Origin: Apiotrichum sp. Y4204
Taxonomy: Eukaryota; Basidiomycota; Tremellomycetes; Trichosporonales; Trichosporonaceae
DNA: 64,000 bases
Direction of reading: 5' to 3'
Assembly (NCBI GenBank): GCA_025531455.1
Contig: JAMYHL010000103.1
Span: forward strand, 1-64,000
Positions within the stretch are counted from its first letter, which is position 1. Each line of letters begins with the position of its first letter. The notes beneath the pieces are model-generated. The model did not search any database. It worked only from the letters and a program-made list of their open reading frames with translations, and was not told the DNA's origin. Positions 1 to 11,904 of this stretch are shown here, one piece after another. The translations under genes were made by a program, and so were the position numbers.

Positions 1-90
1 CCCTCGTACGACGCTTCGCTGTACGCTTGGACATCGCACATTCGTAGGAAGTACGCTCTACACGCCTAATCGTAACAGAAACGCATCGAA

Positions 91-160
91 ACATCGTTGG
101 TGAAACGGTATCATGCGTCGTTGCCATCGACGCGGCAGGGGTTCGACTCCCTTACGATGT
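91..160 (+). tRNA. tRNA-Gly (anticodon GCC)
   Basis: The sequence folds into a full cloverleaf of 70 nt. The acceptor stem pairs ACATCGT with ACGATGT over 7 bp. A four-pair D arm has GG in its loop. The anticodon stem CGTCG/CGACG closes the loop TTGCCAT, giving anticodon GCC. The T arm is AGGGG-TTCGACT-CCCTT. The A box (TGGTGAAACGG) and B box (GGTTCGACTCC) match the Pol III internal promoter consensus. The next base is A, the expected Gly discriminator. There is no intron. It is odd in having an A1-U72 pair where cytosolic tRNA-Gly usually has G1-C72. Confidence 0.85.
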
Positions 161-166
161 AATAAC

Positions 167-177
167 TTTTGATTTTT
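167..177 (+). terminator. Pol III T-run terminator
   Basis: Runs of four and five T residues lie 7-17 nt past the 3' end of the tRNA-Gly gene, as expected for RNA polymerase III termination. Confidence 0.6.
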
Positions 178-1340
178 GGACTGGGGTGCTCTTTTGCTTT
201 GTTTGGCGCGCGCGTCGCGCGTGGCCCCAGTCAGGCCGCCTTAAGCCCATGCCGTATCGCCGGGTAAACCGAAGCTGCACGACAACGCCAGCTACATAGC
301 ATCATAGCTACGTGTAGTCACATATCCTGTACCCCAGACCCTACAGCTATGGGGGACAAGCAATCTGAGGCCGCAACCGCGGAGGTGGCCCAAGTAGCAG
401 AGTGTATAATCCGACCGACGTGGGGAAAAGTCAACTTTTGAATACCATATCCACCTCAGCTTCGGACGGACGCGTCGGCTCGGGAATGGCTCAGGTAAGG
501 TCAGCTTCCGTGGTATGGTCCGACTCGAGTGAATGGGGTGCACGAGCAAGTGGCTTTCTGAGGTGGCGTTCTCGGAACAAGATAGGAATCAATGGCGGCT
601 ACTTGTAATGAGGCCTAGTGAGCTGTCCCGGCGGCACTGGCGATATGCGGAATGGATCTGGGTAGGACCGACAGATATGGCCATCGGGAAAGACGGTGCT
701 TGCAGATAGGCATACTACCCTGGTTTGTAACCTGGCAGATTGTGGATAGTGCGGTGAGTGGTCGGTCGTGGTTACTGCCGGGCGAAGTCGAGACACTGTG
801 ACTAAGCATCATCCTCGGTGACGGGTGTCTTCGGAAACTGTGTCGCGACTGAGCGGCTATGGACTGAATGAGGCGCTCCGGGCCAGGAAGGATCGCTTGG
901 ATCATCGAGGCGACCTGGAACAGCTGATAACCAAGCGCTGGAGCACGGAGGCACTGGGCACATCTGGCCCGGGCTGTGTATGGTCTCATTGGGGAGCTGA
1001 ACACGAACAGCCAACCGCTTCTTTCTCCCCATTGCTGTTCCTTCCTCTCAGTTGCGCCAATCTTTCAGTCGAGGTGTTGAAATGAGTCTTCTTGAACGCG
1101 CCATAATTGTGCCATCAATGCAGTCCCGAGTCGGAGCAAGCGTAGCACGAGACTATTCGTCCACGAAACAGTATCACTTCAATCTTTCGCAATTACATTC
1201 CTGCAATGCTACCTTCTACCACAAATAATAACAACTTCTTCCAAGATTATCGCGCCCACAAGTGAGATATCTCGTGATATACCTTGACAGCCATGCCATG
1301 ACTTCACTTCTTGCGTAAATATGTCCTGTCCCTCTTCCGT
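178..1340. other. Intergenic, no supported gene
   Basis: This is about 1.2 kb between the tRNA and the 3' end of the permease gene. Only short open frames of unlikely composition occur on either strand. I see no splice-linked coding series or repeat. Confidence 0.5.
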
Positions 1341-2905
1341 CTAGATCGAGTTGTCGGCACATGTCCACGGGCCGTTGGTCGCACTCGTCTCGATGAGGTT
1401 CTTGACCGCAGCGTACATGCCGCCGACGATGAAGAATAGCCCACAGAGAAGAATGAAGCCCTGCAGCATCGCCATGCCGACGTTGCGCTCGGACCGGGGG
1501 CGGTGGCGCCAGTGGTCCTGCCACCAAACGAGGGGGAACACGCAGATGGTCGTCTGCGGGGTGAAGAGCGAGCCGATGAAGCCGACAATCGCGTCAAATG
1601 TCCTGGGCTGTCAGTCACTGACCATACTAACTGGGTGCGCCACGGCACGACATTGGAAACTTACGGGATCGCACTGGCGAGGATATAGGCGAAGCCCATG
1701 ACGGTGATCGTGCAAGCAAACCATGTAACCCAGTGGCGCTTCGTCGGCCGGGAGATGTGCTCGGTACCCTGGAGGAGACGGACAAAGAGGAACTTGGCGG
1801 CGATGTGCGCGTAGATGCAGAGCGTGACAAGAAGCGCGGGGATGGCGAGGCCGTAGCAGACACGCTTCATGAGGGGACCGGCGGAGCCGAGAGCAGGCGA
1901 CGAGACGTACTGGCCGCAGAAGTGGTAGACGACCGAGCCGATGATAATGTACAGCATGCAGCAGAGACCGATACTGAGGAACATCATCCGGTTGTGCTTG
2001 CGCGGGTCGCGCATCTCGGAGATGATGCCCCAGTACGTCGGCGTCGCGGCGTATGCGTACAGCACGTTGGTGATGGCGCCGATGCCCTTGACGGCGGTGG
2101 TCTTGGCGGCAATCTTGATATCCTTGTCCCAAGGTCCGGTCTGCGGCGCCTTGGCTGGGCGGTCGTTGACGCCAACAGCCACAGTCAGGGTGAGGACCGC
2201 AGCGAGGATGGAGATCATGCCCACCCAGCCCAGCCAAGTAATCTTGCCGAGTGTCTTAATCGACGCCATCATCCAGCCAGCGACAGCCGCGACCGCAATG
2301 AACACGGCCGTGCACGTCCCGTGGTTGCTGACGGCGTTCAGGGCTGTCGAAACGGCGACAATGGCCGACCCACACACAAAGATGAAATTGATCGTGAAGA
2401 TGCCGCTGAAAATTTCGCGACCCCAACGACCAAACAGCACCTCACCAATGTCACCGTAACCGTACACGTGCGGGTGGTTGAGCTTGAACGACTGGATGTA
2501 TGTGGCCGTGAACGCGACGAGCATGGCCATTAGGATGAGGAGAATGATACCGGGGACGAGACCGATGGCCTGGAAAACGAAAGGGATCTGGAGGATACCC
2601 AGGCCGACGTTGGCCTTGGTCATGAGGACGAAAGTGCCGCCTAGACCGACCTGGCATTAGCCACGCGCAGAGGATGGTCTACTCACACTTCGGAAGTTTG
2701 GTCCGTCGCCATCAATGTCGCCGAACACTGCATCCTTGACGACTCCTCCCTCCGCAGCTGCCACTTCCACCCGTGCGGCCGAGGCGTATTTTTCGTGGGC
2801 GCCGCCGTTCATGGGATGCTCCCCGTGGTCTCCCGCGCCATATCCGCCCGTCGTCTCAATGTCGTGTGATCCCTTCTCCGGGTAATACTCGCGGTCGGTG
2901 GCCAT
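1341..2905 (-). CDS. Neutral amino acid permease, AAAP (Aa_trans) family
   Basis: Predicted amino acid/proton symporter of the AAAP family, close to the fungal Mtr/N-system type, acting at the plasma or vacuolar membrane. There are three exons (2687-2905, 1665-2650, 1341-1602; 488 residues) joined by GT-AG introns of 36 and 62 nt, in frame throughout. The first 70 residues are a hydrophilic cytosolic tail. The family opening follows at the first splice junction (RSVGLGGTFVLMTKANVGLG, then ILQIPF), and then about eleven hydrophobic segments. The last exon carries the final two membrane segments. ATG at 2905 is the first methionine of the tail; no better upstream start was seen. The substrate cannot be set from sequence alone. 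Confidence 0.88.
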
Positions 2906-4735
2906 GGTGAGAGGTGGTTATCGATGATGAAAGGACTGTTGGTGCATTTAAGAAGTCGGAATCTATATCGTTGGTGGTGTGGCTTGGCATTACTGGAAAA
3001 GCAGCGGACAAAGAGCAGAGAGCGCTTGCACTTTCCGCCGGGTGCGGCGCCTGGGGGAGAGACGCTTTTCAAGCTCCGAACCCACTTTACGCCTGAAGGC
3101 CTGGGTGCAGAGAGCCAAGTGTAAAGTGTGGGGCCGGCACTCTTCAGTGCCTCGGGTCCGGGTCCCCAGAGGGCGAGGACATATCAAGCGCCCACGGATC
3201 ACGGATCAACGGCTTAGCGGGTTTGGTGGGCATCATGTATGAGTGAGCGGCTGCTAACTCAGCCTCCTCGACGTCCTGGGTAATGATCGCCACTCTCAGG
3301 TTGTCTTCTGACAATTGCCTGACAACGGTCAACTTTGAGTAGAAGAGCGCGAGGCAAAGTGGAAGAGGACACAGGGAGTGGAGTGTGTCGGCCCTGTCGT
3401 ATCCTAGTCGGCATGTTCCGACATGTGATGTCGTATGAAAGGGAAATTGCCGCGGCAATTCCCGCTCGGAAGCTTACACCTCGACGGTTTTCAGAGCTGG
3501 AGAGCGGGAGAAGAGAGCCAGAGTACGGCCTGGGCTCGCGGACCCCCGGGCCCCCGCGGCTCCTGTCCACAATGCCCGCCAATGCTGGCAGCCCACCGTC
3601 CAGATACCAAGCTTCAGACGCGCCAGGTACGCGTCAATATCACGTGAATTTATACATACGCCAAACAATGCCAAAACGACTCGAGAAGTGACGTAAATAA
3701 AAAGCCCTTCATGCCAGTCCGCCGGCCGCCGGCCCACTTCAACCCTACCAAGAAATGGCGGAAGTTGGACGCTTTGAGCTTGGAAGCGGTTGTCGTCAAC
3801 CAATACCGGGCGAAGCAAACTACGGCGACGATCTATTCTCCCACAACAAGCATATGTCGGATAGACGGGCTGATCACTTGGATCGCTGTGTCGATCAAGG
3901 AGATCGACAGTATGTGTGCTGTGCGTCGCCGATCGCGAAGGTCACGTAACGCATTCCATGACTGTGCGTCACGCCCGTGTATGCTTTTTTTACCGTGGAG
4001 GATAAGTAGTCACCTTTGCACCTCAAGTCTCGGGTGAGTCACGAGACTCTAAACGGTGGCGCCAGCGGCAGACAAAGATCATTTTCACCCCAGGTGCTCA
4101 AAAGCAAAACATGGCGGGGGGTGAGGCCAAGGAGGACAACGAGGTCAAAGGCTGAGGAACTTGCAAGTCCGACATCCGGTACAATCTCCTGGTACCTATC
4201 GTCGAGCGTCCCCTGGAACTTGTTGTTATCTCCCGATAGCAACCCGGGTGTGCTTTCGCGATTGTCCATCGATAGAGGCCCTGACGCTCATCCCGGTCTA
4301 GCTATCTTGTCAATGCGGACGGTCGGCGGAAGCGGCAAACCTGCGTCCTCGTCGCTCCACTTTTACTCTGCACCCGTATCTGCCTCTGAAACGCGGGGTA
4401 TCCGTCGCTCCATGTTTGTAGTGCCCTCATCGCTTGTCGCTCACGCTTGCGGCCGCTGTGTGCTCGCGTATCGCCTACTATCCTTGATCCCCGAGCTGCG
4501 ACCAATGTAAACCCAGCAAAGAATTACATCCCGACAACCGAGCTGTATTGCTAACCTGCTCACTGCTAACCTGCTACAAAGCCGCTACTGTTCCGTTACA
4601 AGGGTGGCGACCCACGACGCGCGACTCGGGGAGCCGCGGGCGGTGCGCACGAGTGATCACCCGGTATCACCAAGAGAGGGATTTAATTACGAGAGGAAAA
4701 GGAAGTAATAAACCAGAGAGGAGACAGACGACCAC
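2906..4735. other. Intergenic between permease and UNC93-like gene
   Basis: This is about 1.8 kb covering the permease promoter and the downstream flank of the transporter. The open frames here (for example 4016-4510 plus) have no recognisable domain and are probably chance. No RNA gene or repeat was found. Confidence 0.45.
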
Positions 4736-6741
4736 TTAGAGAGAGTCGGACTTGCGGACCTCGGACATGTGGGCGGTGCCCTTCTCCTCCTCGACGCGGT
4801 CGTCGAGAGCGTGGTGGCCCTTGGGGAGGGCAATGTGGTGAAGGTCGCCCTCGGTGAGGTTGTCGACCTTGACAACGTTGTCCTCGGTGTTGTTGGTGTC
4901 GGTGACCTTGAGGAGGACGACGAGACACAGGGGAAGCGAGACAAGCATGATGACGAACGAGACGATGACCTCGGTCATGTACGGCGTGTGGACAGCGTCC
5001 ATGCCGAACGAGATGGCGGCACCGGCAGACTGGACACCCTTGTAGTAACCGGCCATGCGGGCAAGCTTGAAGGGGTCGTTGGTGATGGACGACATGGTGT
5101 AGTACGCGAGGCCCTGGTAGAACGAGTCGACGCAGTAGTAGAAGAACATGAGGGCGAGGGGACCGCGGCTACGCTTGTCGGTGAAGTCGTAAGCCCAGGT
5201 GGGGTCGGTGGGGCTCAGGGCGCGCTTCCAGCCGTGCTGGAAGTAGATACCGCCACCCCAGACGCCACACATGGCGATGAGGGTGAAGGTCCAGCCGGTG
5301 ATGGCACGACGGCGACGCGAGCCAGGGGTGCGGTCGAGAATGACACCGATGATGACGGCGCCGATGACAGCACCGAGGTTGCTGAGGAACGAGGAGAGAG
5401 CACGAGTACGGCCAGAGAACATGTACGAGACGATCGAGCCCTGGTACGAGTAGAAGTAGTTGGAGGTGAAGAACATGGGGAAGAGCAGGAGCATGCGCCA
5501 GTCCTTGAACTGCTTGGCAAAGGCCTTGATCTCATCGTTGAACGACATGGAGGCCTGAAGCTCAACGAGGGTACCGTCACCACGAACCACATAGTTTGGC
5601 GGCAGGACGAGCCACGAGACCGCGACAGCGCAGATCATGAGGATGACAAAGACAATGTACACCGAGGTAGATGTCTTGGGCAGGGGCGAGTCGTAGGAGA
5701 GACCAAAGGCGATGAGCGAGCCGACAACACCACCAAAGGTGAAGATGGCCCAGAAGACGGAGAACGCACGTCCCTTGTCCTTCTCCTCGGGGTACGACAT
5801 CATAATGGCACCCTGCGCTGTCCATAGCAGACCAGCACACAGACCGAGAATGCCACCAGCAGCAATCACAAAGCCACGGTTGTGGTGCACGTCAAATGCC
5901 CAGAGCGAGCCAGCGTAGATCGAGTAACCCATCGTACCAATGCAGAGCGTGAGGCGGGGACCGAGGACGTTCTGGGAATGTCAGCACTGTGCGTCCGCTG
6001 AGTGGGTTGGTCGAGTGGAGGTTATCGGTTATCGGCGGAAACAGCCGTGAACCTTGGCGCATAGCGCGCATACCACGCAATACGGCGTTCTGGCCGAGAC
6101 CTGTAACAAACATTTGCTGTTGTGCATGGGCAGGTGGCCAGGTGGGTACGGCATGACAGCACGCCACGGCGACACGGCGTGCCTACTCTGCGGACATGTG
6201 CCCGCGTTCCCACAATAATCACAGATCCCACCAACCGAACAACCATAGATTGTCCGTGCGAGATCCAAGAACACCGGGCCGTACTCAGGAAGTGGCTTGC
6301 CACTTAGGGACCGTCCACATCTGTACTCACGTTGACAGAACCAGCGATGAAACCTGTGAGAGAAAAGACACCGTAGAGCAGACCGTTGGATGTGTCAACA
6401 AGGGAGACATCCTGCTGACCACCGGCACCGAGACCGGAGAGAGCGTTGAAGAGACCGGGCGAGAGGAAACACACGAAGCCCAGGATAGCTACCTGAGTCC
6501 ATGGCGAGTTGTCTACATGTCAGCTGGTTTTCCTTGGATCTAGTAGATGGTTGGTAGTTTTGATCAGGCGATGTTTGTGGGTTCCAGTACCCTGGTTTAT
6601 CATTGGCTGACGCGAAGTGCGAGGCCGACAGATTTTTTCACCAGGTTGATCGCGCTCGCCGTCCACGACATGATACTCACATCGCACAGAGCCGACTTTG
6701 ACGGCCGCGAGGCGCGTACCAATGTTCTCGGAGAACGTCAT
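4736..6741 (-). CDS. UNC93-like membrane transporter (DUF895, MFS superfamily)
   Basis: A 492-residue polytopic membrane protein of the fungal UNC93/DUF895 family, a branch of the major facilitator superfamily with unknown cargo. Three exons: 6681-6741, 6331-6512 and 4736-5971. The joins give VRYNSPWTQVAILGFVCFL and then SVNVLGPRLTLCIGTMGYSI, both typical of the family start. Further landmarks are GGILGLCAGLLWTAQGAIMM, the dileucine-type loop after WRMLLLFPMFF, and a charged cytosolic C-terminus. Introns are 168 and 359 nt, both long for this window. The start at 6741 leaves a 20-residue N-terminal tail. Function beyond transport is not inferable. Confidence 0.88.
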
Positions 6742-9119
6742 GCTGGCAGATGCAGCGGTGGTGGATGCTTTGGGTTGGATAGGTGTGTGTGTCGAAAGCA
6801 GTGATGTGTGGTCGCGTGAGCGTGTCGAAGCTCTACTTGTCGAGGAACCGATCGCGAGCAGGCGCTGCGTGTCCGAGTGTGGAGAAGTCGGGTTGCGAGT
6901 GGGGCTGTGGGGGATGTTGATCGTCCTCGACGCGGGGTTCTTAAGAATAATGTCGAGGGCTCCATGCGAGCCCCGCTGGAACTCTCGTTAGTTTACCTCC
7001 CCCATCGACTGCTGCATGCTCCTCCGCGGCGAACACAGTTAGCTCTGCTAGTCCGGTCTCGGCACACTACCTGCAATCGGGCAGAACGGAAGGGATGGAA
7101 GGGGCAGGGTCGCAATCACACCTGTAGTACGGCTCGCGGCCCGGCGTTCGCGGCGTACGAGAGAGATAACGATCCGGCGTCCTCGCCGACACGCGGCGAG
7201 ATGGGAATACAGAAACAGTCAAACAGGGTCAGCCCATGTGGCCCACAACTCAAGCTGCATGCAAGCTGCAAGTCGCAAGCGGCGCACGACCAGCGTCCAG
7301 TGCCTGTCAAACTGTCAAGCGTCACGCCATGCTGGTCAGATGCCTGTCATGCGATCATGCCCCAGCACAGGTTAGAGTCTATATTCTTCCCCTCCCCTGG
7401 CCGCTCGGGACGGACAAGGAGAAGAGAGAAGAGGCATCAGATCGCCCCCGACCTTCTAGGTTTTCCGGGCCAGTTCTCTCCATTCCTAGCCATAGCCGGA
7501 ATTAGATGAATTGGACAAATAGAGATCCCATGGCTTCAGTGGGTTCTAATCGCTCTCCAACACTGTCTGAAGTGCTCGAAGCGGCGGCATGGCCGATAGA
7601 TACGTCGTCGCACCCTCGAGTAACCACTACTGATGGTCACCACATACCACGATACACCACTAGCTGGATCACGAAATCTGCCTGTTTTTCCAAACCAAAG
7701 AGACGACCGGTAGTTGTCTCCGAGGCTGATGGGCGATTGCACATTGCTTGGCTCATTTACGGACGGCTCATAACCTCTTGGCCTCTTGGAACGTTTGGAT
7801 GCTTTCGTGACGCAGTCATGGAATGCGCTTTACTACTGGATCACTCAGACGGTGCAACATGATCCGGTTCATGACCCTCGTGACGCTTTCTAAGACCTTT
7901 GATGCGGCGATGCGGGCGCTCTCGCTCTCTGTCACTAAGAGACAGATTGCGAAATGTGGGAGACTAGGAGGGGCAGGTCTCAAATGAGAGATACTGCAGA
8001 TACTGTACGGCGAGCAACGCGTTGGTAGATGAAGACTCTAAAGCCTGTGTGCCCCTTGATGACGGTAGGATCACTGTATTACGCGCCTTTACCAAGGGCT
8101 CGGGTCGCAACGCGTCCGGTCAACGCTTCTAACGCCGCGGCATCTGTTACCGAGGCCCCAGAGACGAGCGACATCAACCGAGTGGACTAGGCTATTCATT
8201 GTTCATTGTTCGACGGCGCGAGCGGGGTTGCGGATGTGGGGTGTGGGGACGCAGTTCCCGCGGTCCGTCTTTGTCAATTGTCTCCATGTCTCCACCATCA
8301 GCCGTCTGCGCGATCTCCGCATCTGTCTGAGCCCCGCGCCGATCGCTCGGACAGTTGGATCGCAATGGCATCGCATCGCATCGCCGCCCCAAGCGAGGGC
8401 CCCAGCTGGCCCCAGATTAACAACCTGCAACGTCTGCAAAGTCTCCAGATCTGCAGGTTGCGTTTCGGACATGCCTCCGCTTGCAACTGTCCGCATTTGA
8501 GCTGGACGATTGCCGTGGAGGTCCTGACGAGTGGTCGGGAAAAGCGCCGCAACTGGAGAATGGTTGACCAGGAGCCGTTTTCGGCGCTCTCGCTTTCCGA
8601 GTGGTGCTTGGCGCTTGTACGCTCTCCTGCCAGAACAGCTATAGATCATGCTCCACCCACGCGATAAACACATTGATTACACGCGCAAAATGCATGTTAG
8701 ACACGAGCAACAAACGACACTTCCTGTCAAGGTTGGTGAGCGGCGTCTATTGCCTCGGAGCCTTGCGTCTATTTACTCAAAAGACTTGCGTCTGATAAAT
8801 AAGACTTTCATGGGTGGTGAATGGTCGTGCTGATTGATCGTTTCGCGGGGCGGAAGAAAACGCAGATCCGTAGGACAGCTGATAACGAGGGGACAAGGCC
8901 AGGTCATGAACGCGAGGGGACATGGGGCAATCTTGCTGCGTGAGCGTGGTTGTACGTGGGTCAACGGTTACATGATCCGGCGAGAGCTTCAATGAAAGCT
9001 GTGAATCGTGTGGTCTTGGTCAAGGGTCAAGGGTGTCGTTGGGAGGTCGGTTGAGAGTCTGTCTAACGTGCGGTGGACACATGTTGTCAACCCTCCTCGG
9101 CGGCAGGCCGGTTTGCATG
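6742..9119. other. Gene-poor intergenic stretch
   Basis: About 2.4 kb with only overlapping short frames on both strands, low coding character and no recognisable motif or splice-linked exon set. It must hold the UNC93-like promoter next to 6741. I see nothing else supportable. Confidence 0.4.
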
Positions 9120-9909
9120 CTAGCTGCCCAAGTCGGAGCACTCCACAAGCCCGAGGCAGCACTGGTCCACCGGATTCTTCGACAACGATCCATTGGTGGA
9201 CGAGCGCAGAGACTCTTGCGGTGGCGACGCAACCCCCATACCGTCCCTTTGCCCTCGACTCGAGCTGGACCGAACGCGGTTTACTGGTCTCACATCCACC
9301 GGTGCGTCGAGGAGGGTGGAACAGTCAAAGAGGCCAGAACAGCAATTCGGGTCTAGGCCTGGTTGTGGAGGTGGATAGCGGAGCGGCGGCGAGCGGGGTG
9401 AGGAGAGTCTCGACGACGGGGGCACTGAGCTTTGGCGGGAAGGATGAGAATGCTGAGAATTGTCGGTGAGGGCGCGCGATCCATTTGCATCCCTGTGTTT
9501 CGGGCTCGATTCAGTCGAGAGGGATGCATGAAGTGCGTCATTCCGTTGAGACGAACCCATCGCAGCATCAAGTTTGCCCACCAAGCCCCCAAGACTGAAC
9601 ATCTCGCGGTCGAGAGTTCGGAGCACGCCGACGAGTTGTTCCCTCGCCTCGGCAACCACCTCCATCTGGCGCGTATCCGACCCGGCTCGGGAACAGCCAG
9701 TCCCAGAACGTAGTGCAGCAACCTCGGCGCGCAGCGCGGCATTCTCCTCGTTTAGGCGGGCGACCTCGTCCTCGAGATATTTCTGGTGTGAGTAACAGCA
9801 TTCAAGCAGGACGCACGAGATGGTTTGCCTTGCGGGCGCGGTAGTTCCGCGCGGCGGTGAGCGAGCGCGTCACGGGCAGAGTCTTGTCGATGCTGCGGCC
9901 GCGGACCAT
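9120..9909 (-). CDS. bZIP transcription factor, small
   Basis: A 251-residue nuclear DNA-binding protein in two exons (9817-9909 and 9120-9782) separated by a 34-nt GT-AG intron that falls between the basic region and the zipper. After splicing the basic region reads TRSLTAARNYRARKANHLKYL and runs straight into the zipper, with Leu at residues 34, 41, 48 and 55 (seven apart). The Arg at residue 24 and the nine-residue spacing to the first zipper Leu fit the bZIP rule. However, the normally invariant Asn seven residues before that Arg is Ser16. The tail is Ser/Pro-rich and disordered-looking. The start ATG at 9909 is only 15 codons before the basic region, so an extra upstream exon cannot be excluded. 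Confidence 0.8.
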
Positions 9910-10745
9910 TGTGGAGGTGGGGAGAACGATGTCGGGAGTGGTTGTTGCTGCTGATGATGATTTTGGTAGTCTGTGTGTGTGCGAGTGGCGCGGGTTATCA
10001 GTCCGCTTCTTCCGCAGTTTGATGGCAAACCGGCAGTCCTATATCCCCCGAACGCCCGAACACCTCCAAGCCACGTTTGTTGCACATCCTCTTCAGGTCC
10101 CCACTTCTCTCTTCGTCTTGCAGAACACTGAGGCAATGCACTGACAAGCTGACAGTTCTGCGAGGATGCATTCAAGAACACCCGGTAAGCACCATGAGCT
10201 GATTACAACCGGATTGATGACATGAATTTGACATTGCCCATTATCTGCCTCCTGAATTTGATCCTCCAATCTTATCAGCCCCATAAGCATCCGGCTGCCG
10301 TACACGACGGGACTCACTGGCTCAATAAATCAACACCACAGCTTGGCCTTATCCTGTTCAGCAATGTCGCTCCATTTCGGATTCCCCTCGCGCGCAACGA
10401 GGTTCCAAAGGCGCTGGAGCAGGTGTCGCGTGATGCGGAACGACCTTGAGACGGTGGAGTCCACCCGAGACCAGTAAGGCGCTGAACGGCGCGGCGTGGG
10501 AGATTCGTGCCATCCCAGGCTTGTTGAGTCTGGCCAGGACGAACTGCCCTTCCGTCCCCCGAATTGGTCCAACAAAATGAAGCTCCGCAGCGTCCGGCTT
10601 TTGGGAGTTTCTACTCTCCATAGCGACAGTCACGATTGACGAAACAGAAGACAGGTTGAACGGTATCAAGGTGTACATCTGACTACATCTACATACTGGG
10701 TGGGCGCGCGCTGCTGGGTATCCTTTGTGTTGGTGAGCCTTGACA
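9910..10745. other. Intergenic, bZIP promoter region
   Basis: About 0.84 kb between the bZIP start and the 3' end of the GH18 gene. A CAG/CTG-like stretch encoding Gln in one minus frame lies near 9940-9960, upstream of the bZIP ATG. No gene could be supported. Confidence 0.4.
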
Positions 10746-11822
10746 TCACATGATCGGGCATGGGTTTGGCACCGGCTTGAAGTTGGGGCGGAGGAAGGAA
10801 GTGATGTTTTCCGCCCACTCCCATGGCCGAGAAGAGTTGCCGGGCATCGAGTTGAAGTACTCCCATCCGAAGATACCGCCCAGGGTGCCGTATTTGTCCT
10901 GGAGCTGAGTAAAAGTCTTGTGAATGTTCTCGGGCGGGATGTAGCCATTGCCATTCCGCGGGTTGGTGAGCGACCCAGCGACGATGCGACCGGATTTGAA
11001 GCCGTGTTTGATCATGGCGTCGAACTGACTCGTGTCGACCATGGATCCCCACCCATTGTAAAACTGCGCATTGTACCACGCAATCTCGTGGCCCAGCTTC
11101 TTCTCGAGCGCCAAGTAGTCGATGCCCGAGAGGGTGCCGTCGCTCGAGAGCTCGGTCGCAACGGGGGTGAGTGTTATGATAAACCTGGGCCCAAAGTCCT
11201 TCCGCAGGGTTGTAATGAGGCGCTCAATGCCCGTCTGGCTCATCTTCTGCTCGACATCGAGGTCAAGGCCCTGCAGCTTGTGCTTGCGGACCGCATCGGC
11301 GAGCGGTGTGTAGTACTTGCGAAAGGTCTCCTCGTCCGGCGCGTCGAGCGTGTCCTTGGCAAACGATCCTGGCGCTGCACCGCCGACCATGGCGATAATA
11401 GGAATGCCGGCCTTGCGAAACTGATCGACCTGCTGCCAGAGGTCGTTAAACATTGTATCGTCGATGTTGTGATCATTGAGGTGGATGGCGCCCTTTCCAT
11501 CGCCATTGATATGAAGCGCGGCAAGGATGAGGTGGGTCAAGGCGACCTTCTGAGACTCGAGAAGAGGAAGGAGCGACACGAGCGTGTTGTCGCGGTATAG
11601 AGACTGGGCGTAGATGACGAGTCGAGGGAGGCCGAACGCTGCGGCGCGCGGGTCGAGCTTCGGTGCTGCAGAGTCACATGGTGGGGTCGCTGCTTTCGAG
11701 TCTGAGATATCTGCATGCTGCGCGTTCGGAATGCCTGTCGCTGGCGCGTCCGCAACGGGAATGGGGTTGGCAGCAACAAAAAGAGGCGCCACCGCAAGAG
11801 TGGCCAAGCTGGCGACGCGCAT
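10746..11822 (-). CDS. Secreted glycoside hydrolase family 18 protein (chitinase-like)
   Basis: A single-exon gene for 358 residues with a clear signal peptide (residues 1-18, MRVASLATLAVAPLFVAA). The body matches fungal GH18 proteins: a MVGGAAPGSF strand, the catalytic strand LQGLDLDVEQ with proposed acid Glu191, the YNAQFYNGWG strand and the closing Trp strand GIFGWEYFNS. The DxxDxDxE motif is imperfect, since the first Asp is Gln184 while Asp187, Asp189 and Glu191 are kept. Likely role: cleavage of chitin or of the N-glycan chitobiose core in wall remodelling or nutrient release. Some NxS/T sites are present near the C-terminus. Confidence 0.85.
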   Translation of the reverse strand: MRVASLATLAVAPLFVAANPIPVADAPATGIPNAQHADISDSKAATPPCDSAAPKLDPRAAAFGLPRLVIYAQSLYRDNTLVSLLPLLESQKVALTHLILAALHINGDGKGAIHLNDHNIDDTMFNDLWQQVDQFRKAGIPIIAMVGGAAPGSFAKDTLDAPDEETFRKYYTPLADAVRKHKLQGLDLDVEQKMSQTGIERLITTLRKDFGPRFIITLTPVATELSSDGTLSGIDYLALEKKLGHEIAWYNAQFYNGWGSMVDTSQFDAMIKHGFKSGRIVAGSLTNPRNGNGYIPPENIHKTFTQLQDKYGTLGGIFGWEYFNSMPGNSSRPWEWAENITSFLRPNFKPVPNPCPIM

Positions 11823-11896
11823 ATTGCGGGCTGGGAGTGTAGCTTGGTCAGAAGCCGGGCAATGTGTGCAAGAGATCTGTCGCGTTGCATGTTCGG

Positions 11897-11904
11897 TATT
11901 TAAA
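11897..11904 (-). promoter_or_regulatory. TATA-like element of the GH18 gene
   Basis: TATTTAAA lies about 75 nt upstream of the GH18 start codon, a plausible core promoter position. Confidence 0.4.

Noticed and set aside
91..160. Nuclear copy of a mitochondrial tRNA
   Set aside because: Fungal mitochondrial Gly tRNA normally reads with UCC, and this gene has intact Pol III A and B boxes and a T-run terminator.
1733..2533. 266-codon plus-strand frame
   Set aside because: Antisense to the permease exon; Asp/Arg-rich composition is the usual shadow of a GC-rich membrane-protein gene.
9783..9822. GC-AG intron in the bZIP gene (donor after RARK)
   Set aside because: The GT donor nine bases later keeps the exact Arg-to-Leu spacing of bZIP proteins; the GC choice would break it.
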